Shown: one piece after another, positions 45,549-54,282 of the stretch
Numbering within the stretch: position 1 is the stretch's first letter
Layout: every line of letters starts with the position of its first letter
Assembly (NCBI GenBank): GCA_007129495.1
Contig: SKVJ01000032.1
Location: 1 to 64,000, forward strand
Reading direction: 5' to 3'
Origin: Dehalococcoidia bacterium
GTDB taxonomy: Bacteria; Chloroflexota; Dehalococcoidia; GIF9; AB-539-J10
DNA: 64,000 bases
Program-made: the position numbers and the translations under genes
The notes under the pieces: generated by a model
What the model saw: only the letters and a program-made list of their open reading frames with translations
What the model was told of the DNA's origin: nothing
Database searches by the model: none

Positions 45549-46616
45549 ATGGTAATGAACGTGAAGGACCTCCTTCGCATGATGGCGGAGAAGAACGCAT
45601 CGGATCTCCACCTCCGGGTTCCGGCGCCACCGATGTTGCGTATTGACGGGGAGCTTGTGGCGGCTGACAGTCTCGCGAGGCTGGCTCCTGACGACGTGGA
45701 AGACATATTCCGGCAGACAACGACTGAGACTCAACGTGAACGATTCTTCGAGGAACTTGAACTGGATTTTGCATACAGTGTGACCGGGTTAGCCCGGTTT
45801 CGCGTCAATGTCATGCTGCAACGAGGCTCCATGAGCATTGCATTTCGGCGCATCCCCTTCTCTATTCCGACTATAGCTGAATTGGACCTGCCTGATCTGT
45901 GCAAGACACTCATAATGAAACCGCGGGGACTTGTGCTTGTGACAGGTCCCACCGGCAGTGGAAAGAGCACTACTCTGGCAGCCATGATTGACTATCTCAA
46001 TGAGCATATGTCACGCAACGTCATTACGATCGAGGATCCGGTCGAGTTCCTGCATCACAATAAGAAGTGCCTGATCGCACAGCGAGACCTTGGAGATGAC
46101 ACCAAGTCATTTGCGAATGCCCTCAAACACGCATTGCGGCACGACCCGGATGTGATTCTCGTAGGTGAGATGCGTGACCTCGAGACAATATCAACCGCCA
46201 TAACCGCGGCCGAGACAGGCCACCTGGTCCTGGGAACACTTCATACTGTGGATGCCGTGCAGACCGTTGACCGTATTATCGATGCGTTCCCGCCCGAGCA
46301 TCAACACCAGGTTCGCCTTCAATTATCCCAGGTTATCGAAGGAGTGCTTGCACAGACCCTCGTGCCAAAGGCTACGGGTCAAGGGCGCATAGGGGTGTTC
46401 GAGATACTCGTCGCCAATGGGGCAGTGCGCAACCTTATCAGGACTAACAAGACATTTGAACTAACGAGCGTATTGCAGTTGAGCAGCAGAGAAGGCATGC
46501 AGACTCTCAACCAGGCGCTGGCTCATCTGGTGAACACACGCGTGATATCTGCCGAGGAGGCCGTGAGAAAGAGCAGCGACCCGGATCAGCTGCAACGCCT
46601 GATTCACGGATACTGA
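45549..46616 (+). CDS. pilT: PilT-like type IV pilus retraction ATPase
   Basis: This 355-residue secretion-type ATPase contains an N-terminal PAS-like domain (LHLRVPAPPMLRIDGEL). The Walker A is GPTGSGKSTTLAAMIDYLN, the Asp box ITIEDPVEFLH, the Walker B-type VILVGEMRDLETIS, and the His box ETGHLVLGTLHT. The final helix region resembles PilT (SREGMQTLNQAL). No other pilus gene is in the window, so its partners are elsewhere. GGAGG lies 11 nt upstream. The next gene starts within its stop (TGATG). Confidence 0.92.
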   Translation: MVMNVKDLLRMMAEKNASDLHLRVPAPPMLRIDGELVAADSLARLAPDDVEDIFRQTTTETQRERFFEELELDFAYSVTGLARFRVNVMLQRGSMSIAFRRIPFSIPTIAELDLPDLCKTLIMKPRGLVLVTGPTGSGKSTTLAAMIDYLNEHMSRNVITIEDPVEFLHHNKKCLIAQRDLGDDTKSFANALKHALRHDPDVILVGEMRDLETISTAITAAETGHLVLGTLHTVDAVQTVDRIIDAFPPEHQHQVRLQLSQVIEGVLAQTLVPKATGQGRIGVFEILVANGAVRNLIRTNKTFELTSVLQLSSREGMQTLNQALAHLVNTRVISAEEAVRKSSDPDQLQRLIHGY

Positions 46617-47092
46617 TGGGGTTCGAGACAACACATCTGGAGATAATCCTGCTTTGGACAGGCAGGACCGCGATTCTCGCGCTGGTGGCGTGCTTGCTCG
46701 GATGGCTTGGTATATCGGTGCTGGATGTGCTCACTCCTGGTATCCGGCAGCGTCAGCGAGTCGGCGAACATCCTGTCGCAGTTGGGCTGTTCGTGGGCGG
46801 ATTTATGATAATGATCGGACTTGTTATACATGGAGTGGTGACAGGTCCGGTACTTGTTGGGGCTGGGTTGCTCCGAAGTGTTGTGGATCCCGTACGGCTG
46901 GGACTGATAGCGGTCAGCTTCTTCGTGAGCCTCTTTCTAGGGATACTGCTTCTGCACATTGTAGACAGGCTTACTCCAGGCATACGGTTTTCCTGTGTCG
47001 ATGAGGATCCATTGGCTGTTGGAGTATACGTCTTCGGCTACCTGGTCTTCTTCGGGTTCATACTTAATGGTGCACTCACGATGCCTTTCTAG
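46616..47092 (+). CDS. DUF350-like membrane protein with an internal duplication
   Basis: This 158-residue protein has four membrane segments arranged as a duplication. Each half has a helix ending LDVLTPGI or VDRLTPGI, a short charged loop (VGEHPVAVGLFVGG / VDEDPLAVGVYVFG), then a second helix. The pattern matches DUF350 proteins. The role is unknown. The ATG overlaps the pilT stop by one base, so translation is coupled, and the transglutaminase-like gene begins before its end. The three may form one operon. Confidence 0.75.
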   Translation: MGFETTHLEIILLWTGRTAILALVACLLGWLGISVLDVLTPGIRQRQRVGEHPVAVGLFVGGFMIMIGLVIHGVVTGPVLVGAGLLRSVVDPVRLGLIAVSFFVSLFLGILLLHIVDRLTPGIRFSCVDEDPLAVGVYVFGYLVFFGFILNGALTMPF

Positions 47093-47930
47093 GATTATTC
47101 GAACTCGTGTGGCTCACGTTCTGTTGTGCTGCATCGGGTTGCTACTACTCTGTCCACTTGCCGTTCTGGCGATTCCTACGGGTAACTTCTACGAGGAAGG
47201 CGGTGAGATCTTTGATGACTGGGACATCTGCCGCACCCGCGGATACGGGCCGGACGGTTTCTTCAAGTACCAGGATGGTCGTTTTGAGCCCGTTATTGCC
47301 GCACAGAGTCTCGGCGCCAATGCTGATGTGGCATACATGCGTGGCGTACAGTTTGGAACGGAGTTCCCCGACCTTACCCAGCGCGCCGAGGCTATCTTCG
47401 CATACGCCCGTGACCGGGTCCGATATATGTCAGACAGTGCACAGTTTGGCTATCCCGAGTTTGCGGTCAACGCGGATGAACTCATGTTGGTGATTGGTCA
47501 GGATGGAGTTGCGTATGGAGACTGCGAGGATTATGCAGTCCTTCTGGGAGTTATGTACATCGCAGCAGGCATGCGCTCTGCGGTGGTACTTGCACCGGGG
47601 CATGCGGCAGTACTCTTGTATCTTCCGGGATATCACCGGGCGAATCGTTCACTGACGGTCGACGGGGAGTCGGGATGGATCTGGGCTGAGGCCACCGGAG
47701 GAAACAATCCGCTGGGTTGGATGCCGCAGGAGTATATGGGTTCTGAAATCCTTGTGTACGAACTCAGAGACGAGGGAATCGTTCGTGAAGGGATTCCCGA
47801 CAAACGCACCACGACGGTGAGTCGGCAGACCGGGCGCGCGTCCGCTCTACCGGCGGTTCCCCTTCCCGCAATTGTCCTGCTCCTGTGGGGCATATCTGCA
47901 GTCGGCCGCCGACGCACCTCTCGGCGTTAG
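47067..47930 (+). CDS. exported transglutaminase-like protein
   Basis: This 287-residue protein has an N-terminal signal-like segment after RIIRTR (VLLCCIGLLLLCPLAVLA). The transglutaminase-type catalytic triad follows: Cys in YGDCEDYAVLLGVMYIAAGM, His in APGHAAVLLYLPG and Asp/Glu in GWIWAEATG. A C-terminal hydrophobic helix with RRRTSRR resembles a sorting or anchor tail. It is likely a membrane-bound peptidase or crosslinking enzyme outside the cell. ATG 47067, inside the previous gene, or GTG 47109 are both possible starts. Confidence 0.75.
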   Translation: MVHSRCLSRIIRTRVAHVLLCCIGLLLLCPLAVLAIPTGNFYEEGGEIFDDWDICRTRGYGPDGFFKYQDGRFEPVIAAQSLGANADVAYMRGVQFGTEFPDLTQRAEAIFAYARDRVRYMSDSAQFGYPEFAVNADELMLVIGQDGVAYGDCEDYAVLLGVMYIAAGMRSAVVLAPGHAAVLLYLPGYHRANRSLTVDGESGWIWAEATGGNNPLGWMPQEYMGSEILVYELRDEGIVREGIPDKRTTTVSRQTGRASALPAVPLPAIVLLLWGISAVGRRRTSRR

Positions 47931-48001
47931 CACCTTCCACCGATCGGACTCACATCGAAACAGGGTCAAGGGGCCTCAATCGGGGCAACGTGGTCCTTTC
48001 G

Positions 48002-48030
48002 TTGATAAAGACAGAAACGGTTGCTACAAT
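48002..48030 (+). promoter_or_regulatory. sigma70-type promoter for the acyl-CoA synthetase
   Basis: TTGATA at 48002-48007, a 17-nt spacer and TACAAT at 48025-48030. Transcription would begin near 48037, giving a leader of about 64 nt before ATG 48101. Confidence 0.7.
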
Positions 48031-48100
48031 CCGTGAGGTTGTACTCTCAAACACATTGACTATGGCCGTGCGGATGCACGGGGAAAGGAGACAGGGGAAT

Positions 48101-50035
48101 ATGACACAGATTTTGCCACCTCAGGTGATGGGCTTCATGAAGCGGGCGGAGGACGACTATGAAGGGTTCTGGGAGGATGCCGCTATAGCGGCCATGGACG
48201 ACATCTACTGGTTCAAGCAATGGGACACTGTGCTTGAGTGGGAATATCCCACGTTCCGGTGGTTCACGGGCGGCCTGACGAATATGTGCTATAGCTGTGT
48301 TGACTACAAGGTCGGCCAGGGACTTGGGATGAAGGCAGCCTTTATCGCTGAAGACGGTGACACTGGTGTGACTCGCACGGTTACGTACCTCCAGTTACTG
48401 GAGATGGTGAAAACGCATGCGGCCGCACTTCGAGGTCTTGGAGTGCAAAAAGGCGACAGAGTAGCTATCTACATGCCAATGGGCGTTGAGGCCGCTGTCA
48501 TAATGCTGGCGTGCGCGAGGATTGGTGCCATTCACATGGCTATCTTCGCGGGGTTCTCCCCGGGAGCGGTTGTCGACAGACTTGCACTGACGGGTACGCG
48601 TTACATCTTTGCTCAGGATGCAGGCACCAGGCGAGGCAAGCCCGTCCCCCTCAAGATTATGGTTGATGAGGCCATAGACCTTCTTGATGATGCATCGCTG
48701 ATCAAGTCAGTTGTCGTGCTCAAGACCGGTGGAGTGGATGTCAATATGAAGGAAGGACGTGACATCACCTGGGATGAGTTTCTTGCGAAGGGCGAGGGCC
48801 AGAGCCCGGACGTCACGCCTATGGAGTCGGATGATCCGTTGTTTGTCATGCCGACGTCGGGGACCACAGCAAAGCCTAAGGTGACTGTGCAGCGCCACGG
48901 CGGATATCAGGTATTCATCTATTCGATGGCAAAGTGGATCTACGACTTGGAACCTGACGACGTCTGGTTCTGTACGTCCGATATCGGATGGATAGTCGGT
49001 CACAGCTACAACGTGTATGGCCCGCTCCTGGTTGGCTGTACCTCGATACTGTTCTCGGGCACACCGGACTATCCCAGGCCGGATATGTGGTGGGACCTCA
49101 TCGAGCGAAACAGGGCTACAGGCCTATGGTTCTCCCCTACGGGTATTCGTGGATTGAGGCGACTGGGAATCGAACACGCATTGAAGCACGACCTGAGTTC
49201 TGTCGAACGTGTGCTTTGTGCCGGCGAATTGCTGAATCCCGCCGCTTGGGAATGGCTTCAGAATGACGTATTCGGCGGAGCCGTTCCAGTCATCGATCAC
49301 ATGTGGCAGACAGAGACCGGCGGTCCGATCGTCGCCAATCCATACGGGGTTGCGATAGCACCCATTAAACCTGGTTCCTCGACCGTTCCGGTGCCCGGCC
49401 TGATCGCTGATGTCGTTGATGCCAATGATGGCCATGTCTGCGAGCCGGGTGAGAAGGGAGTCCTCGTTATTAAGAAGCCTTTCCCGGGGCTTACTTCCAC
49501 ACTCTGGGAAGATGCCGAGCGCTACAAGGCAGATTACTGGGAGACCAAGGAAGGCACAAAGGGCATGTATTACGCCGGAGACTCCGCGTCGAAAGACGAG
49601 GATGGCTACATCTGGTTTGCAGGACGTGCTGACGAGGTTATCAAGATCGCTGCCCACAGGATTGGTACGGTTGAGATAGAGAGTTCGTTGATTTCCCATC
49701 CTTCAGTAGTGGAGGCTGGAGTATCAGGTGTGCCGGATGAACTGAGAGGCGAAGTAGCGAGCGCGTTCGTCGTGCTTTCCAAGGACTATGAGCCGAGTGA
49801 GGAACTCAAGAAGGAACTCATCAGCCATGTCCGGCAGACGATGGGGCCGATCGTCGTCATTGGCGACATCCAGTTCGTCAACTCGTTGCCGAAAACAAAG
49901 AGCGGCAAGATAATGCGGAGAGTCATGCGGGCGCTTCTGACGGGTCAGGACATCGGAGACCTGTCTACGGTGGAGGAAGAAGCCTCTATCGAAGAGATCC
50001 GTGAGGCTGCCAGCAAAATAAAGGGTGACTCGTAG
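48101..50035 (+). CDS. AMP-forming acetyl/propionyl-CoA synthetase-like ligase
   Basis: This 644-residue enzyme activates a short carboxylic acid to its CoA ester, releasing AMP and PPi. It has an N-terminal ACAS-type domain (WFKQWDTVLEWEYPTFRWFTGG). The P-loop is PTSGTTAKPKVT, with Ala where Gly is usual, and the signature is DHMWQTETGGP. The Trp before QTET is retained, which in acetyl-CoA synthetases restricts the pocket to short acids. The acetylatable C-terminal Lys sits in KTKSGKIMRR. AAGGAG precedes ATG 48101. It faces three acyl-CoA dehydrogenases, suggesting linked acid activation and oxidation. Confidence 0.9.
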   Translation: MTQILPPQVMGFMKRAEDDYEGFWEDAAIAAMDDIYWFKQWDTVLEWEYPTFRWFTGGLTNMCYSCVDYKVGQGLGMKAAFIAEDGDTGVTRTVTYLQLLEMVKTHAAALRGLGVQKGDRVAIYMPMGVEAAVIMLACARIGAIHMAIFAGFSPGAVVDRLALTGTRYIFAQDAGTRRGKPVPLKIMVDEAIDLLDDASLIKSVVVLKTGGVDVNMKEGRDITWDEFLAKGEGQSPDVTPMESDDPLFVMPTSGTTAKPKVTVQRHGGYQVFIYSMAKWIYDLEPDDVWFCTSDIGWIVGHSYNVYGPLLVGCTSILFSGTPDYPRPDMWWDLIERNRATGLWFSPTGIRGLRRLGIEHALKHDLSSVERVLCAGELLNPAAWEWLQNDVFGGAVPVIDHMWQTETGGPIVANPYGVAIAPIKPGSSTVPVPGLIADVVDANDGHVCEPGEKGVLVIKKPFPGLTSTLWEDAERYKADYWETKEGTKGMYYAGDSASKDEDGYIWFAGRADEVIKIAAHRIGTVEIESSLISHPSVVEAGVSGVPDELRGEVASAFVVLSKDYEPSEELKKELISHVRQTMGPIVVIGDIQFVNSLPKTKSGKIMRRVMRALLTGQDIGDLSTVEEEASIEEIREAASKIKGDS

Positions 50036-50070
50036 AGCCACCCTTACGGATACTATCCGTATCGACCTGC

Positions 50071-50103
50071 ATAACGGGGACGCGCTTAGCGCGTCCCCGT
50101 TAT
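50071..50103. terminator. bidirectional terminator containing a stop codon in its loop
   Basis: ATAACGGGGACGCGC 50071-50085 and GCGCGTCCCCGTTAT 50089-50103 form a perfect 15-bp stem. The 3-nt loop (50086-50088) is exactly the TAA stop of the minus-strand dehydrogenase. It lies between convergent genes and probably terminates both. Confidence 0.75.
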
Positions 50104-51228
50104 CTGTCGTGCAATGGTCCAGCGCTGCATCTCCGATGTTCCTTCGTAAATCTCGGTGATGCGTTGATCCCGGTAGAAGCGCTCGACCGGGAATTCTCGA
50201 GTGTAACCATAACCTCCGAAGATCTGAACTGCCTTGTGACAGATCCGGTGCGCTGCCTCGCTTGCGTAGAGCTTCGCCATGGCAGCCTCTTTCAGAGGGG
50301 GTCTTCCCTGCTGCTCCGTGAGCCACGCAGCGCGATAGGTCAGTAGTCTTGCCGCGTCCAATTCAACGGCCATGTCTGCGATCATGAATTGAATTCCCTG
50401 ATGCCGGGCTATTTCGACTCCAAACTGTCTGCGTTCCTTGGCGTACGCCACGGCTGCGTCGTATGCGGCCTGTGCGATGCCGACAGCTTGTGCTGCTATG
50501 GTTACGCGGCTGGCATCGATGGCTTCGAGGGCAATGCGGAAGCCTTTGCCCTCCTCCCCGATGAGGTTGTCAGCAGGGATACGGCAGTTGTCAAAGACCA
50601 GTTCTGCTGCTGACGTGGGGTGAATGCCCATCTTATCCTCGAGCTTGCCAACCGAAAAACCGGGTGTGCCTTTGTCTACGACGAAAGCACTGAAGCCCTT
50701 ATGGCCCAGTGATCTATCCCTTGTGGCAAACGTTGTGACGAACTCGGCTTCTGCTCCGCTTGTGATGAATATCTTTGTGCCGTTTAGAATGAACTCATCT
50801 CCATCCCTTGCATACCGCATGTCGAGGTTAGCGACGTCACTGCCTGCCATGGCTTCGGTGAGTGCGAAGGCGACGGTTGCGCCATCGATAACCCGTGGGA
50901 TATAGCGGGACTTCTGCTCATCGCTGCCGTGCATGGTAATTGGATTCATCGCGAGTCCCAGCGTCACGAGATACGATATGCCGAGACCTCCCGACCCCCT
51001 TGAGACTTCCTCGGCAGCTATGGTAAACGTCAACTCATCGCCTGTGCCCCCATATTGCTCCGGGAAGCCCACACTGTACAGGCCCACTTCCGCCATCTTC
51101 TTGACCATGTCATACGGAAACTCATTCGTCTCGTCCCATTTGGACGCACAGGGCTCGATCTCGTTAGCAACGAAATCTCGTATCATCGACTGAAACATCT
51201 TGTGCTCTTCACTCAGTTCGAAGTTCAT
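50086..51228 (-). CDS. acyl-CoA dehydrogenase, paralogue 1 of 3
   Basis: This 380-residue ETF-linked dehydrogenase has FALTEAMAGSDVANLDM and FILNGTKIFITSGAEAEFV (FAD and substrate). It also has the ERRQFGVEIARHQGIQFMIADMA helix and the catalytic Glu in EIYEGTSEMQRW near residue 362. It is closest to the two genes upstream on the same strand. The last codons form one arm of a perfect hairpin. Short- or branched-chain substrates are plausible; specificity is not readable. It is the distal gene of the three-gene cluster. Confidence 0.94.
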   Translation of the reverse strand: MNFELSEEHKMFQSMIRDFVANEIEPCASKWDETNEFPYDMVKKMAEVGLYSVGFPEQYGGTGDELTFTIAAEEVSRGSGGLGISYLVTLGLAMNPITMHGSDEQKSRYIPRVIDGATVAFALTEAMAGSDVANLDMRYARDGDEFILNGTKIFITSGAEAEFVTTFATRDRSLGHKGFSAFVVDKGTPGFSVGKLEDKMGIHPTSAAELVFDNCRIPADNLIGEEGKGFRIALEAIDASRVTIAAQAVGIAQAAYDAAVAYAKERRQFGVEIARHQGIQFMIADMAVELDAARLLTYRAAWLTEQQGRPPLKEAAMAKLYASEAAHRICHKAVQIFGGYGYTREFPVERFYRDQRITEIYEGTSEMQRWTIARQITGTR

Positions 51229-51262
51229 TGCTTGAGTATTCTCCCTTCTTACCTTGGTCCTT

Positions 51263-52405
51263 TCATTTCAGCGCCGTAATCTGCCGTGCAATGGTCCAGC
51301 GCTGCATCTCAGAAGTGCCCTCATAGATCTCCGTGATACGCTGGTCACGATACAGCCTCTCGATTGCGAACTCTCTCGTGTAACCGTATCCTCCGTGTAT
51401 CTGTAATGCTTTGTGGCAGATGCGGTGAGCCGCTTCAGAGGCGAACAGTTTCGCCATGGCGGGCTCTTTCGCCGACGCCTTTCCGGTCGTCTGAATCTGC
51501 CATGCGGCTCTGTACGTGAGCAATCGCGCCGCATCGAGGTCGACTGCCATATCTGCGATCATGAACTGGATGCCCTGGTGCCGTGCTATCTCGACACCGA
51601 ATTGCTTGCGTTCTTTGGCATACGAGACAGCCGCATCGTATGCCGCCTGCGCGATGCCTACTGCCTGCGCAGCGACGCAGACGCGACACGTGTCGATGGC
51701 TTCGAGGGCGATCGAGAAGCCCTGACTTTCCTGGCCGATAAGGTTCCCTGCGGGAACACGGCAGTTGTCGAACACCAGCTCTGCGGCTGATGCAGGGTGC
51801 ATGCCCATCTTACGTTCGGTCTTACCAATGGAGAAGCCGGGGAAGCCCTTCTCGATTATGAATGCGCTTATACCCTTGTAACCGAGCGACTTGTCTCTGG
51901 TCGCGAATGTGACCAGGAAATCTGCCTCAGGTCCGTTTGTGATAAATATCTTGGTCCCATTCAGTACGAAATCGTCGCCGTCACGTTCATAGCGCGTGTC
52001 GAGGCTCGCAACGTCGCTGCCAGCCATTGCCTCAGTGAGGCCAAAGGCGACGTTCGCTCCCTGAATCACCCACGGTATATAGCGTTCTTTCTGCTGCTTA
52101 TTGCCGTGCTTGACTATCGAGTTCATCGCCAGGCTCATAGTCGTAACGTAAGAAGCTCCCAGTCCGGCGCAACCCCGCGAAATCTCCTCGACTGCAAGGA
52201 CGAACGTTATATCGTCGCCTGAGCCACCATATTCCTCCGGCATGTGGAGACCATACAGCCCGACCTCCGCCATCTTCTTCACTACATCGTGGGGGAACTC
52301 CTCTGATTCATCCCAGCGGGCTGCATTCGGGGCTATCTCGTTCTCTACAAAATCCCGAACCATGGCCTGAAACATCTTCTGCTCTTCGTTCAGTTCGAAA
52401 TCCAT
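51263..52405 (-). CDS. acyl-CoA dehydrogenase, paralogue 2 of 3
   Basis: This 380-residue protein is the same length as its downstream neighbour, with near-identical blocks: FGLTEAMAGSDVASLD, FVLNGTKIFITNGPEADFLV, ERKQFGVEIARHQG and EIYEGTSEMQRW. The catalytic Glu is intact. Differences cluster around residues 195-240 (KTERKMGMHPASAAELVFDNCRVPAGN), near where acyl chains bind, so the paralogues may differ in substrate. It lies between the other two copies, 34-36 bp apart, so co-transcription is likely. Confidence 0.94.
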   Translation of the reverse strand: MDFELNEEQKMFQAMVRDFVENEIAPNAARWDESEEFPHDVVKKMAEVGLYGLHMPEEYGGSGDDITFVLAVEEISRGCAGLGASYVTTMSLAMNSIVKHGNKQQKERYIPWVIQGANVAFGLTEAMAGSDVASLDTRYERDGDDFVLNGTKIFITNGPEADFLVTFATRDKSLGYKGISAFIIEKGFPGFSIGKTERKMGMHPASAAELVFDNCRVPAGNLIGQESQGFSIALEAIDTCRVCVAAQAVGIAQAAYDAAVSYAKERKQFGVEIARHQGIQFMIADMAVDLDAARLLTYRAAWQIQTTGKASAKEPAMAKLFASEAAHRICHKALQIHGGYGYTREFAIERLYRDQRITEIYEGTSEMQRWTIARQITALK

Positions 52406-52441
52406 ATCACCTCACTCTTCCAAAGAATCCGGCTGGAGGTA

Positions 52442-53587
52442 TCATCTAAGCCCGGTGATCTGGCGGGCTATTGTCCAGCGTTGCATCTCGGACGTACCTT
52501 CGAACAGTTCCATAATGCGTTGGTCGCGGTAGATTCTCTCGACACCGAACTCCCTGGTATAACCGTAACCACCGTGTATCTGAATGGCCTTGTGGGCGAT
52601 CCGATGAGCCGCCTCGCTGGCGAACAGTTTCGCCATTGCAGGCTCCTTTGCACTCACCTCACCTGTTGCCTGTTGCTGCCAGGCGGCGCGGTACGTCAAC
52701 AGCCGTGCGGCATCGAGATCGACAGCCATATCGGCAATCATGAACTGTATACCCTGGTGGCGGGCGATCTCGACGCCAAACTGCTTGCGTTCCTTCGCAT
52801 AGGCTACCGCCGCATCGTAAGCGGCATGTGCCAGCCCGACACTCTGCGCAGCGATGGATACTCTGCACGAATCGATCGCCTTCAGCGCGATCTTGAAGCC
52901 TTGTCCTTCCTCTCCCAAGAGATCTTCCGCCGGAACTTTGCAATTGTCAAATACGAGTTCCGCAGCTGAAGCGGGATGGAGGCCCATCTTCTTCTCAAGC
53001 TTTCCAACAGAAAACCCCGGGGTATCACGGTTGACTATGAACGCGCTGATACCCTTGTGCCCCATAGTCTTGTCCCTGGTTGCAAAGGTGACCAGGAAGT
53101 CAGCCTCGGCACCGTTTGTTATGAAGATCTTAGTGCCGTTGAGCACGTAGTAGTCACCCTCTCGACTGTACTTCATGTCGAGAGCGGCGACGTCGCTGCC
53201 CGCCATGGCCTCGGTGAGTGCGAAGGCGACGGTGGCTCCTTCATTCGCTACCCGAGGAATGTACGCGCGCTTCTGCTTCTCGTTTCCGAACATGACAATT
53301 GGTCCGATGGCGAGGCTAACTGTAGTGATGTAGATGCTCGAGAGACCGCCGGACCCCCGGCCTAGCTCTTCGCAGGCAATGACAAAGCTGAGGTCGTCGC
53401 CACTGCCGCCGTATTCCTCGGGAAGATGAAGTCCGAACAGTCCCAGTTCAACCATCTTATTCAGGGCCTCTACCGGAAAGTCTCCCGTCTCATCCCAGGT
53501 TGCAGCATAGGGGACCACTTCGTTGTTGACGAAGTCGCGCAATACAGATTGGAGCATCTTGTGCTCCTCGGTGAGTTCGAAGTCCAC
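52442..53587 (-). CDS. acyl-CoA dehydrogenase, paralogue 3 of 3
   Basis: This 381-residue protein is first in the reverse cluster. FAD and substrate motifs FALTEAMAGSDVAALDM and YVLNGTKIFITNGAEADFLV are intact, and the catalytic Glu occurs in LFEGTSEMQRW, with Phe in place of the Tyr found in its two paralogues. It is one residue longer than they are (NEGATVAF). AGGAGGAAC lies just before the ATG. A possible 44-codon ORF lies upstream on the same strand. The native reaction is unknown. Confidence 0.94.
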   Translation of the reverse strand: MDFELTEEHKMLQSVLRDFVNNEVVPYAATWDETGDFPVEALNKMVELGLFGLHLPEEYGGSGDDLSFVIACEELGRGSGGLSSIYITTVSLAIGPIVMFGNEKQKRAYIPRVANEGATVAFALTEAMAGSDVAALDMKYSREGDYYVLNGTKIFITNGAEADFLVTFATRDKTMGHKGISAFIVNRDTPGFSVGKLEKKMGLHPASAAELVFDNCKVPAEDLLGEEGQGFKIALKAIDSCRVSIAAQSVGLAHAAYDAAVAYAKERKQFGVEIARHQGIQFMIADMAVDLDAARLLTYRAAWQQQATGEVSAKEPAMAKLFASEAAHRIAHKAIQIHGGYGYTREFGVERIYRDQRIMELFEGTSEMQRWTIARQITGLR

Positions 53588-53645
53588 GTGTTCCTCCTGA
53601 AGGATGATGCGCCAGTATGAGATCAGACGTACCCGTTGCTGTACC

Positions 53646-53780
53646 TCAACAGAGACCTGAGCTGTACGCCGACTCGTGCTGCTGGAGCATGTCTATCATG
53701 TTGCGCAATGGCTGGTGCATGGTACCACTGGCCGGTGTGGCACGGCAATGTACTGTACTCGTCCAGTGGATTAGAGACAT
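53646..53780 (-). CDS. possible 44-residue small protein
   Basis: On the minus strand GGAAAGGAGGTGAT directly precedes an ATG at 53780 that opens a 44-codon frame ending at 53646, 58 bp upstream of the dehydrogenase gene. The predicted peptide begins MSLIHWTSTVHCRATPASGT and has no membrane segment or known motif. The very strong ribosome-binding site is the main evidence. It could be a small protein or a leader peptide for the dehydrogenase cluster. Confidence 0.35.
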   Translation of the reverse strand: MSLIHWTSTVHCRATPASGTMHQPLRNMIDMLQQHESAYSSGLC

Positions 53781-53867
53781 ATCACCTCCTTTCCGCTGTG
53801 GCGGAATCGTGCCGCCTCAGGAAGGAGTAAGGATGCAGATGGTGATCGAGGTACCGATTCGAGAGAT

Positions 53868-54251
53868 CTACTTCTCACTTTCGGTGCCGTGTTCCTGCTG
53901 CTGAGCGGTCAGCAATATCCCGCGGTCATCCGCCATCTCCTTGTGCAGGAAATAGCCGATTACTGTACGGATGGCAACAATACCGCCGAGAATCATGATC
54001 TCCTGAACAGTGGGCTGCAAGGCAGTGCGTATTACGTCAGCAGCAATCAGGAACTCGAGGCCGAGCAACAGCGATGACCCGAACTGCTGGCGCAGTCTGA
54101 GTCGCGCAAATGGCAATCGCCTTCTGCGGAAGTAAGCTATCTCCTGCCTGATGGTATTGACCGTTGTTGCTGTTGCTCCCCAGAGTATGATGATGACCCC
54201 GACCACGGCAACAATTTCCGAAGTGGTCCGCAGCACGTCTGAAAGAATCAC
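53868..54251 (-). CDS. DUF1622 membrane protein
   Basis: This 127-residue protein has three predicted membrane segments (about 10-30, 60-80 and 85-105). The DUF1622 pattern RLRLRQQFGSSLLLGLEFLIAADVIRTAL lies in the middle, followed by IMILGGIVAIRTVIGYFLHKEM. The C-terminus is polar. The function is unknown. It lies 31 bp after the two YeeE/YedE genes on the same strand, so it may belong to the sulfur cluster. Confidence 0.85.
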   Translation of the reverse strand: MILSDVLRTTSEIVAVVGVIIILWGATATTVNTIRQEIAYFRRRRLPFARLRLRQQFGSSLLLGLEFLIAADVIRTALQPTVQEIMILGGIVAIRTVIGYFLHKEMADDRGILLTAQQQEHGTESEK

Positions 54252-54282
54252 CCTCTTCCGCTCTCCTCAACGTAATACCCGG

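Noticed and set aside
47885-48100. 72-residue extension of the acyl-CoA synthetase
   Set aside because: It overlaps the previous gene and the promoter at 48002-48030. The family N-terminus fits the ATG at 48101.
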